Assembly: GCA_946222995.1 (NCBI GenBank)
Contig: CAMIOS010000001.1
Location: 124,001-188,000, forward strand
Reading direction: 5' to 3'
Length of the DNA stretch: 64,000 bases
Origin: an uncultured Enhydrobacter sp.
Lineage (GTDB): Bacteria; Pseudomonadota; Gammaproteobacteria; Pseudomonadales; Moraxellaceae
In this document: positions 9,201-17,144 of the stretch, piece by piece
How the letters are laid out: the number at the start of each line of letters is the position of its first letter
Numbering within the stretch: the first letter of the stretch is position 1
The notes under the pieces: model-generated
What the model was told of the DNA's origin: nothing
What the model saw: only the letters and a program-made list of their open reading frames with translations
Databases searched by the model: none
Made by a program: the position numbers and the translations under genes

Positions 9201-9800
9201 ATCATCTTGAGTCAAAAATCGTACGTCATTGTGAGCAATAATTGGTACATGATAAGCATTGGATAAGCGAATCGCTTGCTCGATAAAGCGGTCTTCATTG
9301 GCTCGGTTGGTGCGTTTGATAGCAAAATATAGACGATCAGCAAATGCCGCTTGCCATTGTTTTAACAAGTCATCGGCTCGCTCGACATTGCCTGATAACA
9401 TGGCTTGTCCGACATCTGACTTTTCGGTAAACAACGCAATTACGCCTTCTGCCCGCTCAAAAATCCAATCTCGTTTAATAAACGGCTTGCCCAGCACTTG
9501 CCCATCGGTAAAGCCAAGCGACACAATATTGGTCAAATTTTTATAGCCTGTTTGATTCATTGCAAGGAGCGTGATGGTATTACTGTCACTGTCAAGCAAT
9601 ACTTCTGAGCCAATAATTGGTTTGATACCGTTTTCCAGACAGGCTTTATAAAACTTGACAGTAGCATATAAATTTGACAAATCAGTCAACGCAAGGGCGA
9701 TTTGCTCGTCCTTACTGGCGGCTTTCACCAAGTCTTTGATTCGCACGATTGAGTCAGTAATCGAAAATTCACTATGAATGCCAAAGTGTACAAATGCCAT
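6228..9800 (-). CDS. dnaE: DNA polymerase III alpha subunit
   Basis: The replicative polymerase subunit, 1190 aa. Domains in order are: an N-terminal PHP domain (FVHFGIHSEFSITDSIVR, LALTDLSNLYATVKFY); the C-family palm with the catalytic PDFDVDFCIDGRD motif and GPGRGSGAGSLVAY; fingers (KHAGGVLIAPT, AALYRPGPLDAGM-like, GYGFNKSHSAAYG); a helix-hairpin-helix region (YGLGGIKGVGEGAVESI); and a C-terminal OB fold (TTLFAGLIMDVANFGNRSVISLDDGTGRIEV). The last ~100 residues are divergent and polar. It appears to lead a minus-strand unit with the Hpt, trmJ and cysE genes. The length is normal. Confidence 0.97.
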   Translation of the reverse strand: MAFVHFGIHSEFSITDSIVRIKDLVKAASKDEQIALALTDLSNLYATVKFYKACLENGIKPIIGSEVLLDSDSNTITLLAMNQTGYKNLTNIVSLGFTDGQVLGKPFIKRDWIFERAEGVIALFTEKSDVGQAMLSGNVERADDLLKQWQAAFADRLYFAIKRTNRANEDRFIEQAIRLSNAYHVPIIAHNDVRFLTQDDFEAHEARVCIANSQVLADPNRPRDYSDQQYLKTQSEMAALFSDIPAVIENTLDLAKRCNVIIKMGHHDLPEFPIPEGDTIETFFRRTSQEGLEQRLEKLYPPEKRDDSWAAIRKPYDERLEFELNTILDMGFPGYFLIVMDFIRWSKANDVPVGPGRGSGAGSLVAYSLNITDLDPLEYDLLFERFLNPERVSMPDFDVDFCIDGRDRVIDYVAQKYGREAVSQIITFGTMAAKAVVRDVARVQGKSYGLADKISKLIPKTPGISLAEAVDAEPQLKDLLSNPDNMDYEDANEIWEMAVRLEGITRGVGKHAGGVLIAPTRITDYSAVYCDDEGHRVSQFDKDDVEAVGLVKFDFLGLRNLTVINAAVKNINARRSQEGLEPIDLESLPLDDKPTYGLLQNAHTTAVFQLESTGMKKYLAKLQPSNIEDVIAMCALYRPGPLDAGMVDMYIDRKHGREEVKYDHDRLEPILENTYGVIVYQEQVMQISQAMAGYSLGGADMLRRAMGKKKPEEMAKQRDIFVTGATKEGIDEVTSGGVFDLMEKFAGYGFNKSHSAAYGVLAYQTAYLKHYYPAEFMAAVITSDMNNTDSVVFFINDCRENFHLTVENPSVNYSNWAFVPKDKNTIVYGLGGIKGVGEGAVESIVEARNKDGNFTDLYDFCRRVDTKKVNKRTLEALVKAGCFDDFAATLRPDLPKDNAYDIRGALMQELPKAVQAAEQQRQNDNLGMMDMFAEIAEVTAPPPLPHTPVWSDKERLKGEKDTLGLFLTGHPIDTYREELKRYTKGTLSAINETKYGETTLFAGLIMDVANFGNRSVISLDDGTGRIEVSCYAERFARVKDKLKLETVVIIEGTVREREGQFFASLTDVMTLTDARKRWLKKISIKIAGDDLALFNALQELLINADASTTHYLSHQMSLQNSQPRDTTQDITRDESQSINRLGVPINLCIYTDFAIANVNMPENWQINPDDSTVERLKTLVKQEHLHLHFS

Positions 9801-9861
9801 GTGTCGCCTTTTTTGAATATTTTTAAAGTGCTATTATACAATGAATTTTTAAACAAAAAGG

Positions 9862-10110
9862 ATGTTTTACAATGACTTAGTTGAGTTAAAAAAATCTATA
9901 GTTTGTTTGCGTGTTGGTATCGAAATTGAAGATCGATCGCAAATTGTTGATTGCGTTTGTGGTTAGCCAATCACCAAATTAAGAAGTACGATTTTCTAGC
10001 GCTATGCGAAAATGTAACTGAAGTAATGCAGGATTTAGAACTGCCAAGTATAATACAATTCCCGTGGTTGTTTAGTTTTAAAAACACAAAAAATTTATGG
10101 TAAAATACGC
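9862..10110 (+). pseudogene. Decayed remnant of an unidentified protein gene
   Basis: Two adjacent frames look coding but are out of phase. An ATG at 9862 opens 34 codons (MFYNDLVELKKSIVCLRVGI and onward) to a TAG. The next frame then reads LANHQIKKYDFLALCENVTE, followed by VMQDLELPSIIQFPWLF, to a TAA near 10104. The pattern suggests a gene fragment with a frameshift. I do not recognise the parent family. It fills most of the 300-bp stretch between dnaE and the tRNA gene, a place where mobile elements often leave remnants. Low confidence. Confidence 0.25.
10098..10106 (+). promoter_or_regulatory. Extended -10 promoter of the tRNA-Arg gene
   Basis: TGG-TAAAAT lies 12 bp before the tRNA 5' end, placing a start a few bases ahead of the mature tRNA. 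Confidence 0.45.
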
Positions 10111-10118
10111 CAGTTTAT

Positions 10119-10194
10119 ACGCTCATAGCTCAACTGGATAGAGCAGTTGCCTCCTAAGCGACCGACGGGGGTTCAAGTCCCTCTGAGCGTACCA
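10119..10194 (+). tRNA. tRNA-Arg (anticodon CCU)
   Basis: A 76-nt cloverleaf: acceptor ACGCTCA/TGAGCGT (7 bp), D stem GCTC/GAGC, anticodon stem GTTGC/GCGAC with loop CTCCTAA (anticodon CCT, reading AGG), T stem GGGGG/CCCTC with loop TTCAAGT, discriminator A and an encoded CCA. It is a single gene and is not in an operon. Confidence 0.95.
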
Positions 10195-10299
10195 ATTTTT
10201 TAATAAAAATTTTTGAATAAGGGGAGTTAAAAATACATTTATACCCTTACTGGTAACATAGTATAATTCTTCTTTTGTTTCAAAAATGAAGGATAATCC

Positions 10300-10593
10300 A
10301 TGTCTTACTATCAATTAACCAAACGTGAATATATCGCCTTGGAGGTGCTAAAATCCTTGCTAACCACCAATCAACCCAATGCTGTTGAAGCCAGTTTTGA
10401 TTTGGCTGATGAATTTGTTAAAACCAGTCAAGCAACCAATGTCGATGATTTAGAAAAAGATGTCAATGCGTTTACTGCGGTTTCTGTTGCTCCCCATGAT
10501 ATGCCAACCCAAACAGTAGCAGCGAGTTTAACACCCACCCAACCAGCAATACCCGTATTTAATCATGACTATCCCAAAACACGGCGTAATTAA
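10300..10593 (+). CDS. Small hypothetical protein
   Basis: A 97-aa soluble protein preceded by a good ribosome-binding site (GAAGGAT). The N-terminal third (YYQLTKREYIALEVLKSLL) looks like a short helical conserved module; the C-terminal half is Thr/Pro/Val-rich and probably unstructured. I do not recognise a function. It follows the tRNA gene by about 100 bp on the same strand and is convergent with the phasin-like gene. Confidence 0.65.
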   Translation: MSYYQLTKREYIALEVLKSLLTTNQPNAVEASFDLADEFVKTSQATNVDDLEKDVNAFTAVSVAPHDMPTQTVAASLTPTQPAIPVFNHDYPKTRRN

Positions 10594-10615
10594 CAATTTT
10601 ACATGCGCTCTTAAG

Positions 10616-11017
10616 TTAAGCCAACCGTTTGGCATTGGCGACCACGCGGCGATGAATAGGTAACATACCTTTTTCAACAACTTTTAGCGTTTCTAGATTG
10701 ATTTGATAAAATAACTGATCCAAAGCAATCGGCTTGCCAAATAGGACTTTTACCCAATTATCAAACAGCAATTCATGGATATGATACTGGGCAACCAAAG
10801 ATTGAATGCCCATGTCTTGCCATGATTCGACAAATGCCATTGCCTTTTCATGGACCATTCGCTCCATCTCATGTACTTCTTGTTGATTATTCAATGGATT
10901 TTGTTGGGCAAACATCGTTAGGCGTTTGTGTATTACTTGCGGTGCATGAATGCCAACATCTTCGGATTGCTGATAAAGTTTTGTCATATTACGCTGTAAC
11001 TTGGTCAAATGGCTCAT
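10616..11017 (-). CDS. Phasin-like helical protein
   Basis: A 133-aa predominantly helical, amphipathic protein with no signal peptide. The spacing of short helices (KLQRNMTKLYQQSEDV, MERMVHEKAMAFVESWQDMG, FYQINLETLKVVEKGMLPIH) resembles phasins, which coat polyhydroxyalkanoate granules; this is a weak resemblance by eye. The start at 11017 (MSHLTKL) follows GGGAG by 8 nt and is preferred over an upstream ATG in the same frame 24 codons earlier. No PHA synthase genes are nearby, so the function is unproven. Confidence 0.6.
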   Translation of the reverse strand: MSHLTKLQRNMTKLYQQSEDVGIHAPQVIHKRLTMFAQQNPLNNQQEVHEMERMVHEKAMAFVESWQDMGIQSLVAQYHIHELLFDNWVKVLFGKPIALDQLFYQINLETLKVVEKGMLPIHRRVVANAKRLA

Positions 11018-11156
11018 GAAATTTACTCCCACCATCATATAGGTGTAACTTAATGCCTGCAAATTGTTGTTAATAAGCGCAAAAATCAACGGCTTAAACT
11101 AAAAGCCAATAAAATTTTGTCTATTATACGCCGCTAGATTGTCAAAAAATGCTTCT

Positions 11157-11185
11157 TTGACATAATATAACGATTTTGATAGATA
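11157..11185 (+). promoter_or_regulatory. Sigma-70 promoter of pdxA
   Basis: TTGACA (11157-11162), a 17-bp spacer and TAGATA (11180-11185), about 75 bp before the pdxA start. Confidence 0.55.
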
Positions 11186-11259
11186 AACACTTAGTGATAT
11201 CAATCATAAAAAATTAACGCTAAAGTTTAAACGATAAAAATGACGACTAGGATACCTTC

Positions 11260-12330
11260 ATGCAGGACAAAAAAATTACTCATAAAAAGCCGCTGCTTAT
11301 CACCACAGGCGAGCCTGCAGGCATCGGCATGGATATTGTGTTACAGTTATATGGACAGGATAAATTGGCGGATTTTAAGCGACCCATCATTATTTTGGCA
11401 GATAAAGTGGCGTTAATTGAGCGATTAAATTTATTAATCAATAAGCCAAATAATAGCCTAAGCAAAAATATCAAAATTAATTTATTAAATACAAATCATC
11501 AATTACCGAATCACAAACAATTTGACGTTATCCGACAGCAATATCAGTCTGATCAATTAAATCTTATTCATATTTCCAACGAACAACCCGTCATTGCAGG
11601 GCAATTAAACGATACCAATGCCAACATGGTGCTGACCCAACTGCAATTTGCCCATGAGTTAGCGTCAAGTGGTCATGTGGCGGCGATTGTCACCGCACCA
11701 TTACAAAAATCGGTTATTATGAAAATCCAACCTGACTTTATGGGGCATACTGAGTATTTTATGACACAGGCAGGACGTGATAAGGTGGTAATGATGCTAG
11801 CTAATACTGCGATGAAAGTGGCATTAGTCACCACGCATTTACCACTGCGTCAAGTGGCTGATGCGATTACCCAAGAGGCAGTGCAACGTACGGTCGAGAT
11901 TGTGTTATCAGATTGCCACAGTAAATTTGGCTTAGCCAAACCCAAAATTTTGGTATGTGGCTTAAATCCGCATGCAGGCGAACATGGACATTTGGGGCGA
12001 GAGGAAATAGAAGTAATTAATCCTGTCTTACAAACCTTTAAAAATAAAGGGGTTGATATTAGCTTGGCTATGCCTGCAGATACCTTATTTACCCCAAAAT
12101 ATGTCAAAGATTGTGATGTCATTATCGCTATGTATCATGATCAGGGGCTTGCGCCACTGAAATCGCATGGCTTTGGCGAAACGGTCAATATCACGCTAGG
12201 ACTGCCGTATATTCGTACCTCGGTTGACCATGGCACCGCACTTGACTTAGCTGGAACCGGGCAGGCGAGTAGTGATAGCTTGTATCAAGCTTTACTATAT
12301 GCCAATACCATGGCAGAAAATGCTGGTTGA
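11260..12330 (+). CDS. pdxA: 4-hydroxythreonine-4-phosphate dehydrogenase
   Basis: Catalyses the NAD-dependent oxidation of 4-phosphohydroxy-L-threonine in the DXP-dependent route to pyridoxal phosphate. The 356-aa product carries TGEPAGIGMDIVL at the N-terminus, VTAPLQKSVI, the metal-binding region FMGHTEYF, CGLNPHAGEHGHLGREE and YHDQGLAPLKSHGFGETVNITLGLP near the C-terminus. A good ribosome-binding site (AGGATACC) precedes the ATG. An Asn/Lys-rich insertion at about residues 55-80 contains one divergent copy of the repeat encoding NSLSK. An upstream TTGACA promoter and a downstream terminator at 12371 suggest a single-gene transcript. Confidence 0.94.
   Translation: MQDKKITHKKPLLITTGEPAGIGMDIVLQLYGQDKLADFKRPIIILADKVALIERLNLLINKPNNSLSKNIKINLLNTNHQLPNHKQFDVIRQQYQSDQLNLIHISNEQPVIAGQLNDTNANMVLTQLQFAHELASSGHVAAIVTAPLQKSVIMKIQPDFMGHTEYFMTQAGRDKVVMMLANTAMKVALVTTHLPLRQVADAITQEAVQRTVEIVLSDCHSKFGLAKPKILVCGLNPHAGEHGHLGREEIEVINPVLQTFKNKGVDISLAMPADTLFTPKYVKDCDVIIAMYHDQGLAPLKSHGFGETVNITLGLPYIRTSVDHGTALDLAGTGQASSDSLYQALLYANTMAENAG
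11451..11466 (+). repeat. 16-bp dispersed repeat, variant copy in pdxA
   Basis: TAATAGCCTAAGCAAA, two changes from AAATAGCCTAAGTAAA, in frame as N-S-L-S-K within an insertion of PdxA. Confidence 0.6.
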
Positions 12331-12370
12331 TGTTTAGCGCTTTTAAGTATTTAATGAGAGTACGACAATA

Positions 12371-12397
12371 AAAAAGCGAACATAAGGTTCGCTTTTT
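12371..12397. terminator. Bidirectional intrinsic terminator between pdxA and nlpD
   Basis: An 11-bp stem AAAAAGCGAAC/GTTCGCTTTTT with a 5-nt loop sits between converging genes. It carries a T-run on both strands, so it can serve either transcript. Confidence 0.85.
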
Positions 12398-12409
12398 AAG
12401 GGGCATATT

Positions 12410-13255
12410 TTATTTGACATAAGTAGCGGGGTTGACGGGCATACCTCGATAGCGAATTTGGAACTCTACCACCGGCTGATTGTTTCCCGGTAAATAGCCA
12501 ACGGTACCAATCGTTTGCCCTGCTTGTACTGTTTGTTTTTCTTGAACGTTAAAGCTGTTTAGATGCGCATACGCACTGATAAAATCTTTGTTATGTTGAA
12601 TCATCACCAACTTACCATATTCTGGCAAATCACTCCCTACGTACATCACCGTTCCTGCTTGGGTTGCGACCACAGGTGTATTGGAGTTTGCGGTGTACCA
12701 ATTACCTAAAATATTGCTACTTGGATTAAATAGACGAATAAGGCTGCCATTCACAGGGCGCAACCAGTTTTGGCTAGCAGTATTGGCAACCACCATAGGT
12801 TGAGTGGTGATTCGGCTAGGCGTATTGGGTTGGGGATAAGTAGCCGATGGGTAAGTTGGCTGTTGATAAATGGGTCGAGCAGGGGTAGGGTACGCAGGTT
12901 GCACATACACCGTTCTGGCGCTTGAAGTGGGGGTAGTGGTCAAACGCAGCCGCTGTCCAGGATAAATTGTATAGTTACTATCAAGTCCGTTTATTGCAGC
13001 AATCCGCCGGTAATCTAGCCCATAACGCATGGCAATACGACTTAGCGACTCACCTTCACGCACAATATAATACTGCGGTACAGACGCACCTTTCACATAA
13101 ATGGGACGTTGCTCTTGTACAGGAGTCGTCGAACAAGCAGCTAGTATCGCGCTAATAAGCGCAATACCGCCAATCCCAAATAGTTGATAAAAATTTTTAT
13201 AAGTAAATGTCGGCAAAAAGTCACCAGTCGCAGAGTTTTTAGCAAACACAGTCAT
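12410..13255 (-). CDS. nlpD: LysM/LytM-domain lipoprotein (NlpD-type amidase activator)
   Basis: An outer-membrane lipoprotein of 281 aa. It has a hydrophobic stretch with lipobox LAAC at about residue 41, and one LysM domain (YYIVREGESLSRIAMRYGLD...IYPGQRLRL). A Pro/Thr/Gln-rich linker follows, and then a C-terminal LytM/M23 domain. The LytM domain lacks zinc-binding residues: the usual HxxxD position reads NWYTANSNTPV and the final HxH position reads VEFQIRY. NlpD and EnvC have such inactive LytM domains and activate cell-wall amidases during septum splitting. It is not beside rpoS or surE, as nlpD is in enterobacteria, so the symbol rests on domain order and the degenerate site. Confidence 0.8.
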   Translation of the reverse strand: MTVFAKNSATGDFLPTFTYKNFYQLFGIGGIALISAILAACSTTPVQEQRPIYVKGASVPQYYIVREGESLSRIAMRYGLDYRRIAAINGLDSNYTIYPGQRLRLTTTPTSSARTVYVQPAYPTPARPIYQQPTYPSATYPQPNTPSRITTQPMVVANTASQNWLRPVNGSLIRLFNPSSNILGNWYTANSNTPVVATQAGTVMYVGSDLPEYGKLVMIQHNKDFISAYAHLNSFNVQEKQTVQAGQTIGTVGYLPGNNQPVVEFQIRYRGMPVNPATYVK

Positions 13256-13417
13256 TATTGATATCTCAATTCACAGTTTATATAAATCAACATGTTGCAA
13301 ATAAATAAAATAGCAAAGTAAAAAAGTTTTAATTTTTAACATACAGCCATTTTTTCGGTAAGTTTTGATATTAAAAATTAGCGTAATAGTAACTAAAAAA
13401 CATTCATTTACAAAGCA

Positions 13418-13543
13418 ATGACTTTGAAAAGACACGGTTTTTCGCCAAAATACTACAAAACTCCACTATCATTGAAATATTTGTCTAAGAAAATGCGCGG
13501 TGGAAAAAGCTCTCTTATCTACCAAATCGATCGTGCTATTTAA
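13418..13543 (+). CDS. Possible 41-aa basic small protein
   Basis: An open frame of 41 codons begins at ATG 13418 (MTLKRHGFSPKYYKTPLSLK...) and ends at TAA 13541. It is followed after a few bases by a hairpin and T-run (13548-13587). The product is Lys/Arg-rich with a plausible amino-acid mix, in an otherwise empty 400-bp gap. No strong ribosome-binding site is seen, so it may instead be part of a small RNA or a gene remnant. The rest of the 13256-13661 gap is AT-rich, with no other feature recognised. Confidence 0.3.
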   Translation: MTLKRHGFSPKYYKTPLSLKYLSKKMRGGKSSLIYQIDRAI

Positions 13544-13547
13544 AAAA

Positions 13548-13587
13548 GCCAATGCTTATTTTATTTTTGGTCACATTGGCGTTCTTT
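13548..13587. terminator. Probable intrinsic terminator between converging transcripts
   Basis: GCCAATG (13548-13554) pairs with CATTGGC (13574-13580). On the plus strand GTTCTTTTT follows, and on the minus strand TTTTTT follows. The loop is long at 19 nt. It could end the dehydrogenase transcript from the right or a small transcript from the left. Confidence 0.5.
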
Positions 13588-13661
13588 TTCATTGATTTAA
13601 TTTTTATCTTTCACAGTCAGTTTATTATTATTGTTGATTGATAATATAACCTTGGTTAATT

Positions 13662-14570
13662 TTAAAATAACCGCTCCCCGCCTGTAATGCCATAGGTTTG
13701 CGCCGTCACAAAACTTGCTGCATCTGAGGCTAAATACACATACACAGCGGCAAGTTCAGCCGGTTGCCCTGCGCGTTTAAATAGACTTTGTTGCCCAAAT
13801 TCTTTAAGTGATTTATCGTCCCAACCACACACCACTTGTAACGCTGTCCAAATCGGCCCTGGTGCCACACTATTAACCCGGATGCCTTTATCTGCCAGTT
13901 GTGCTGCTAATGCTTTGGTCATTGCCACAATAGCAGCCTTGGTGGTGGCGTATTGAAGCAAATTGCTGCTTGGGCCATAGGCTTGGATGGAGCTGGTAGT
14001 AATAATGCTTGCCCCAGCTTGTAAATGATTTAATGCCTCTTGAATTGCCCAAACTTGTGAAAAAAAATTCACATGAAAAGTCAGCAATAACTCTTCACTG
14101 CTCAAGTCTTGGATGTCTTCAATAACCACTTGTCGTCCTGCATTTAATACCAAGATATCAAGCCCGCCCAACGCTTTAATGCTGTCTTTAACGATTTGTT
14201 TACTGGCAGCTTCGGTACGCAAATCCGCAGGCAATAATACCGCTTTTTGTCCTGCGGCTTCAATTAACTGCTTGACAGCTTGGGCATCTGCTTCTTCATC
14301 GGGATGATAATTAATCGCCACATCTGCCCCTTCACGGGCATAGGCAATCGCTGCCGCTCGCCCAATACCCGAATCGCCCCCGGTAATTAAGGCTTTTTTA
14401 CCTTTCAATTTGCCGCTACCTTGATAGCTGGTTTCACCGCAGTCAGGTACCGGTGTCATTTTACTTTGCAAACCTGGAATTGGCTGGCTTTGTACTGGAT
14501 ATTCATCGTGATAATATGTATAGCGTGGATCTTGTAAGTTGTGTGTATTGGGTTTTTGAGTATTTGACAT
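13662..14570 (-). CDS. Short-chain dehydrogenase/reductase (YghA/YdaD-like)
   Basis: A 302-aa cytosolic NAD(P)H-dependent oxidoreductase of the classical SDR superfamily. It has the cofactor motif TGGDSGIGRAAA, the NAG motif (LNAGRQ) and the Ser-Tyr-Lys catalytic set (TTSSI, then YATTKAA). The C-terminal end GITGGERLF is close to the usual GGxxxx tail. The ~45-residue polar N-terminal extension (DPRYTYYHDEYPVQSQPIPG and SKMTPVPDCGETSY) is typical of the general-stress YghA/YdaD subgroup, for which aldehyde reduction is reported. The substrate here is unknown. It lies alone on the minus strand. Confidence 0.85.
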   Translation of the reverse strand: MSNTQKPNTHNLQDPRYTYYHDEYPVQSQPIPGLQSKMTPVPDCGETSYQGSGKLKGKKALITGGDSGIGRAAAIAYAREGADVAINYHPDEEADAQAVKQLIEAAGQKAVLLPADLRTEAASKQIVKDSIKALGGLDILVLNAGRQVVIEDIQDLSSEELLLTFHVNFFSQVWAIQEALNHLQAGASIITTSSIQAYGPSSNLLQYATTKAAIVAMTKALAAQLADKGIRVNSVAPGPIWTALQVVCGWDDKSLKEFGQQSLFKRAGQPAELAAVYVYLASDAASFVTAQTYGITGGERLF

Positions 14571-14715
14571 ATTTTTACCTTTTTGGTTTTTTTAAAAAAC
14601 TTTGATAACTATTTGATTTTTATAAAAAAAATTATAGCAGATAAATGTTATTGATCTGTCTAAAAAAGGTAAATAAATGTTCATCAAGCGTGGATTTTTG
14701 CGAACGATCGTTAAT

Positions 14716-14748
14716 AAAAAAGCGACCAATCGTGTTAGTCGCTTTTTT
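14716..14748. terminator. Bidirectional intrinsic terminator downstream of sat
   Basis: AAAAAAGCGAC (14716-14726) pairs with GTCGCTTTTTT (14738-14748) over 11 bp. It ends the minus-strand sat transcript and has T-runs on both strands. Confidence 0.8.
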
Positions 14749-14797
14749 ATTATGGTGTCGGTGTCGCGCTGGTTTTCTAACCCGCTTTACTGGCAAT

Positions 14798-16066
14798 TTA
14801 TTTTGCTGAATGCCCCTTTAACTCAACTTTGTGCTTTTCATGTTCTGCCAAACCTTGATAATAGTTACGCAGAATTTCTAGCACTTCAGGGCGGCTAAAG
14901 TTTTCTGGTACATAGTCATCTTCGGATAAGGCTTTGCGTAGTTTAGTCCCTGATACCTTGACATGTGAGTGTTCATCATGCGGACAGGTTTTGGTCGATG
15001 CCATGCTTTCACATTCATCACACCAAAATGTCCAGTCGATTTTTAAAGGCTTGGTGATTAAATCATCCGCTTTTAGCGTATCAAAAATATGTTGTGCATC
15101 AAATGCCCCATAATAATCACCCACACCGGCATGGTCACGACCGACAATCAAATGGCTACAGCCATAATTTTGGCGAAATAGGGCATGCAGTAACGCTTCA
15201 CGGGGTCCTGCATAACGCATATCGAGCGGATAACCCGCTTGAATTACGGTATCTTTACGAAAATAATTGTCAATTAAGGTGCCAATCGCTTCTTGACGCA
15301 CATCAGCTGGAATATCCCCTGGTTTTAATGCCCCAAGTAACGAATGAATTAGCACGCCATCACAGATTTCAATAGCGATTTTTGCCAAATATTCGTGTGA
15401 GCGGTGCATTGGATTACGCGTTTGGAAGGCGGCAACAGTTTTCCAGCCTTTTTGCTCAAAAATTTTGCGAGTTTGGGCGGGCGTGAGGTAAATATCGCCG
15501 TATTTTGCGGGAAATTCGCCTTCGCTTAACACCACAACATCGCCTGCCAAATTTACATCGCCTTGAGCCATGACCATCGCCACGCCTGGGTGAGCGATAT
15601 CAGTGGTACCAAAGACTTTTTCGCATTCATAAGCTTTATCAATGTTGTATTTTTCGCTTAAGGTCAAAATGCCCATGATTTCGCCGTTGTATTCCAAGGC
15701 GATTTCGTCACCGACAGTTAACGTATCGGCAGTGGCTTGATCGGTTGATAACGTAATGGGAATTGGAAAGAAAACGCCTTTGTTCTCGCCGCTAGCGATA
15801 TGCATATTGTCACACACGCTTTGCCAGTCGGCTTGGTTCATAAAGCCATCAAGCGGGGTGAAACCGCCAATGCCAAGCATGATTAAATCGCCCGCTTCAC
15901 GTGAGCTAATTTGGATTTTTGGCAAGGTGTTGGCTTTTTCTAACGCGGTTTTTAACGCGTCACCTTTGAGTAATTTTTCTTTGAGAACGGGGCTGCCGTG
16001 TGGGGGGACAAGTTGTGATGTATTTTGATTGGGTAGCACATGGGCTGTTTGATTAGCTTGGCTCAT
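14798..16066 (-). CDS. sat: Sulfate adenylyltransferase (ATP sulfurylase, Sat type)
   Basis: Activates sulfate with ATP to adenosine 5'-phosphosulfate, the first step of assimilation. The 422-aa monocistronic form replaces the CysD/CysN pair of enterobacteria. The ATP-site motif FQTRNPMHRSHEYLAK and the VGRDHAGVGDYYG motif are intact. A CDEC...C metal-type cluster (FWCDECESMASTKTCPH) and SGTKLRKAL near the C-terminus fit the bacterial Sat family. No fused APS kinase domain is present. AGGAAAAAAT precedes the ATG. It is divergent from the GST-like gene across a 130-bp AT-rich gap that may hold regulatory sites for both. Confidence 0.93.
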   Translation of the reverse strand: MSQANQTAHVLPNQNTSQLVPPHGSPVLKEKLLKGDALKTALEKANTLPKIQISSREAGDLIMLGIGGFTPLDGFMNQADWQSVCDNMHIASGENKGVFFPIPITLSTDQATADTLTVGDEIALEYNGEIMGILTLSEKYNIDKAYECEKVFGTTDIAHPGVAMVMAQGDVNLAGDVVVLSEGEFPAKYGDIYLTPAQTRKIFEQKGWKTVAAFQTRNPMHRSHEYLAKIAIEICDGVLIHSLLGALKPGDIPADVRQEAIGTLIDNYFRKDTVIQAGYPLDMRYAGPREALLHALFRQNYGCSHLIVGRDHAGVGDYYGAFDAQHIFDTLKADDLITKPLKIDWTFWCDECESMASTKTCPHDEHSHVKVSGTKLRKALSEDDYVPENFSRPEVLEILRNYYQGLAEHEKHKVELKGHSAK

Positions 16067-16197
16067 ATTTTTTCCTAATGAACGACTGGATAAAAACTAT
16101 AAAAAATAAGGTGAGCGTATCTTAATTTATCCCAATACGCAATATAAATGCCGTATTATGATATGCTTATGAAAATTAGGAATTAAACAAGATAAAT

Positions 16198-16905
16198 ATG
16201 CTGACACTTTATCATCTTACCAATTCACGTTCACAGCGAGTCATTTGGTTACTTGAAGCCTTAAATGAGCAATATGAAATCATTTTATGCGAACGCAATA
16301 CACACGGGCTTGCACCCGACTGGCTAAAAACGCTGCATCCGCTGGGCAAAGTGCCCATGTTAATGTTTGAAAATAATGGCAAAAAAATCGTGTTGGCAGA
16401 AACGTCAGCGATTTTTGATTTTTTGGCTTTAAAGTTTGCAGACAATGCATTGTTTGATTTGAAAGGTTTAAATTTCACCCAAATTTCAAATTATTGTTAC
16501 TTTAAAAACTTTGCCGATAGCTCACTTATGCCAAATTTGGCATTAAAACAAATTTTTGCTCGTATGGTGAGCCAGTCACCCCGACTTGGCAAACCGGTCA
16601 CTGGCAAGATTAAACAAGTATTTGATCAACAATTTTTAAATCCATTAGTTTTTGAACAGTTAGCAATGATCGATAATGGTTTGCAATATCAACGGTTTTT
16701 GGTGGATGAAAAATTGATGGCCGTGGATATTTTGCTAGAATTTATGTTAAATGCCTTAGCGGTTTCCGTGCCAAATTTTGAGCATTTTTCTAATATTAGC
16801 CGTTATTTACAAGACTTACAGGCGTTACCCAGTTATCAAAGAGCCGTCATCAAAGGACAATTTGATAAAAACGCGTTTATCAATTATTGGTATCAAGCCT
16901 GGTAA
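16198..16905 (+). CDS. Glutathione S-transferase family protein
   Basis: A 235-aa soluble protein with an N-terminal thioredoxin-like GST domain (MLTLYHLTNSRSQRVIWLLE, then LGKVPMLMFENNGKK and LAETSAIFDFLA, the Glu-Thr/Ser gamma-glutamyl-binding pair). An all-helical C-terminal domain follows. Such proteins conjugate or reduce electrophiles with glutathione; the substrate cannot be inferred. The contribution of S10/S12 as catalytic residues is a guess. It stands between the divergent sat and the sulfite reductase gene, which hints at a link with sulfur status, though the 240-bp gap to the next gene suggests separate transcription. Confidence 0.85.
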   Translation: MLTLYHLTNSRSQRVIWLLEALNEQYEIILCERNTHGLAPDWLKTLHPLGKVPMLMFENNGKKIVLAETSAIFDFLALKFADNALFDLKGLNFTQISNYCYFKNFADSSLMPNLALKQIFARMVSQSPRLGKPVTGKIKQVFDQQFLNPLVFEQLAMIDNGLQYQRFLVDEKLMAVDILLEFMLNALAVSVPNFEHFSNISRYLQDLQALPSYQRAVIKGQFDKNAFINYWYQAW

Positions 16906-16933
16906 TCACTGGTTTGTTCATCACTGGTTTGTT
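16905..16933 (+). repeat. Short tandem duplication after the GST gene
   Basis: Two adjacent copies of ATCACTGGTTTGTT with a 15-bp period begin at the stop codon of the GST gene, indicating a recent small duplication. Apart from it, nothing is recognised in the AT-rich 16906-17144 gap. Confidence 0.5.
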
Positions 16934-17144
16934 AATCTTGTTGAGTACCTGCCAATCAGCGCCGCCGAGTAATAATTGGGCTCACCGATCAATTTAATGT
17001 GATAAATAATGCTTTATCTCAATATATTTATGAGAAATTGGAATTTAGCAAAAAAATCGAGAATACTTATGATAAATAGGTTAAAATTTACGCCAAAAGC
17101 GATCCTTGATTAGTTAATCGCATCATTAGCCAATAGGAAATACC

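Noticed and set aside
10123..10314. 63-codon open frame antisense to the tRNA gene
   Set aside because: Its C-terminal part is the translated complement of tRNA-Arg, a well-known artefact of gene calling.
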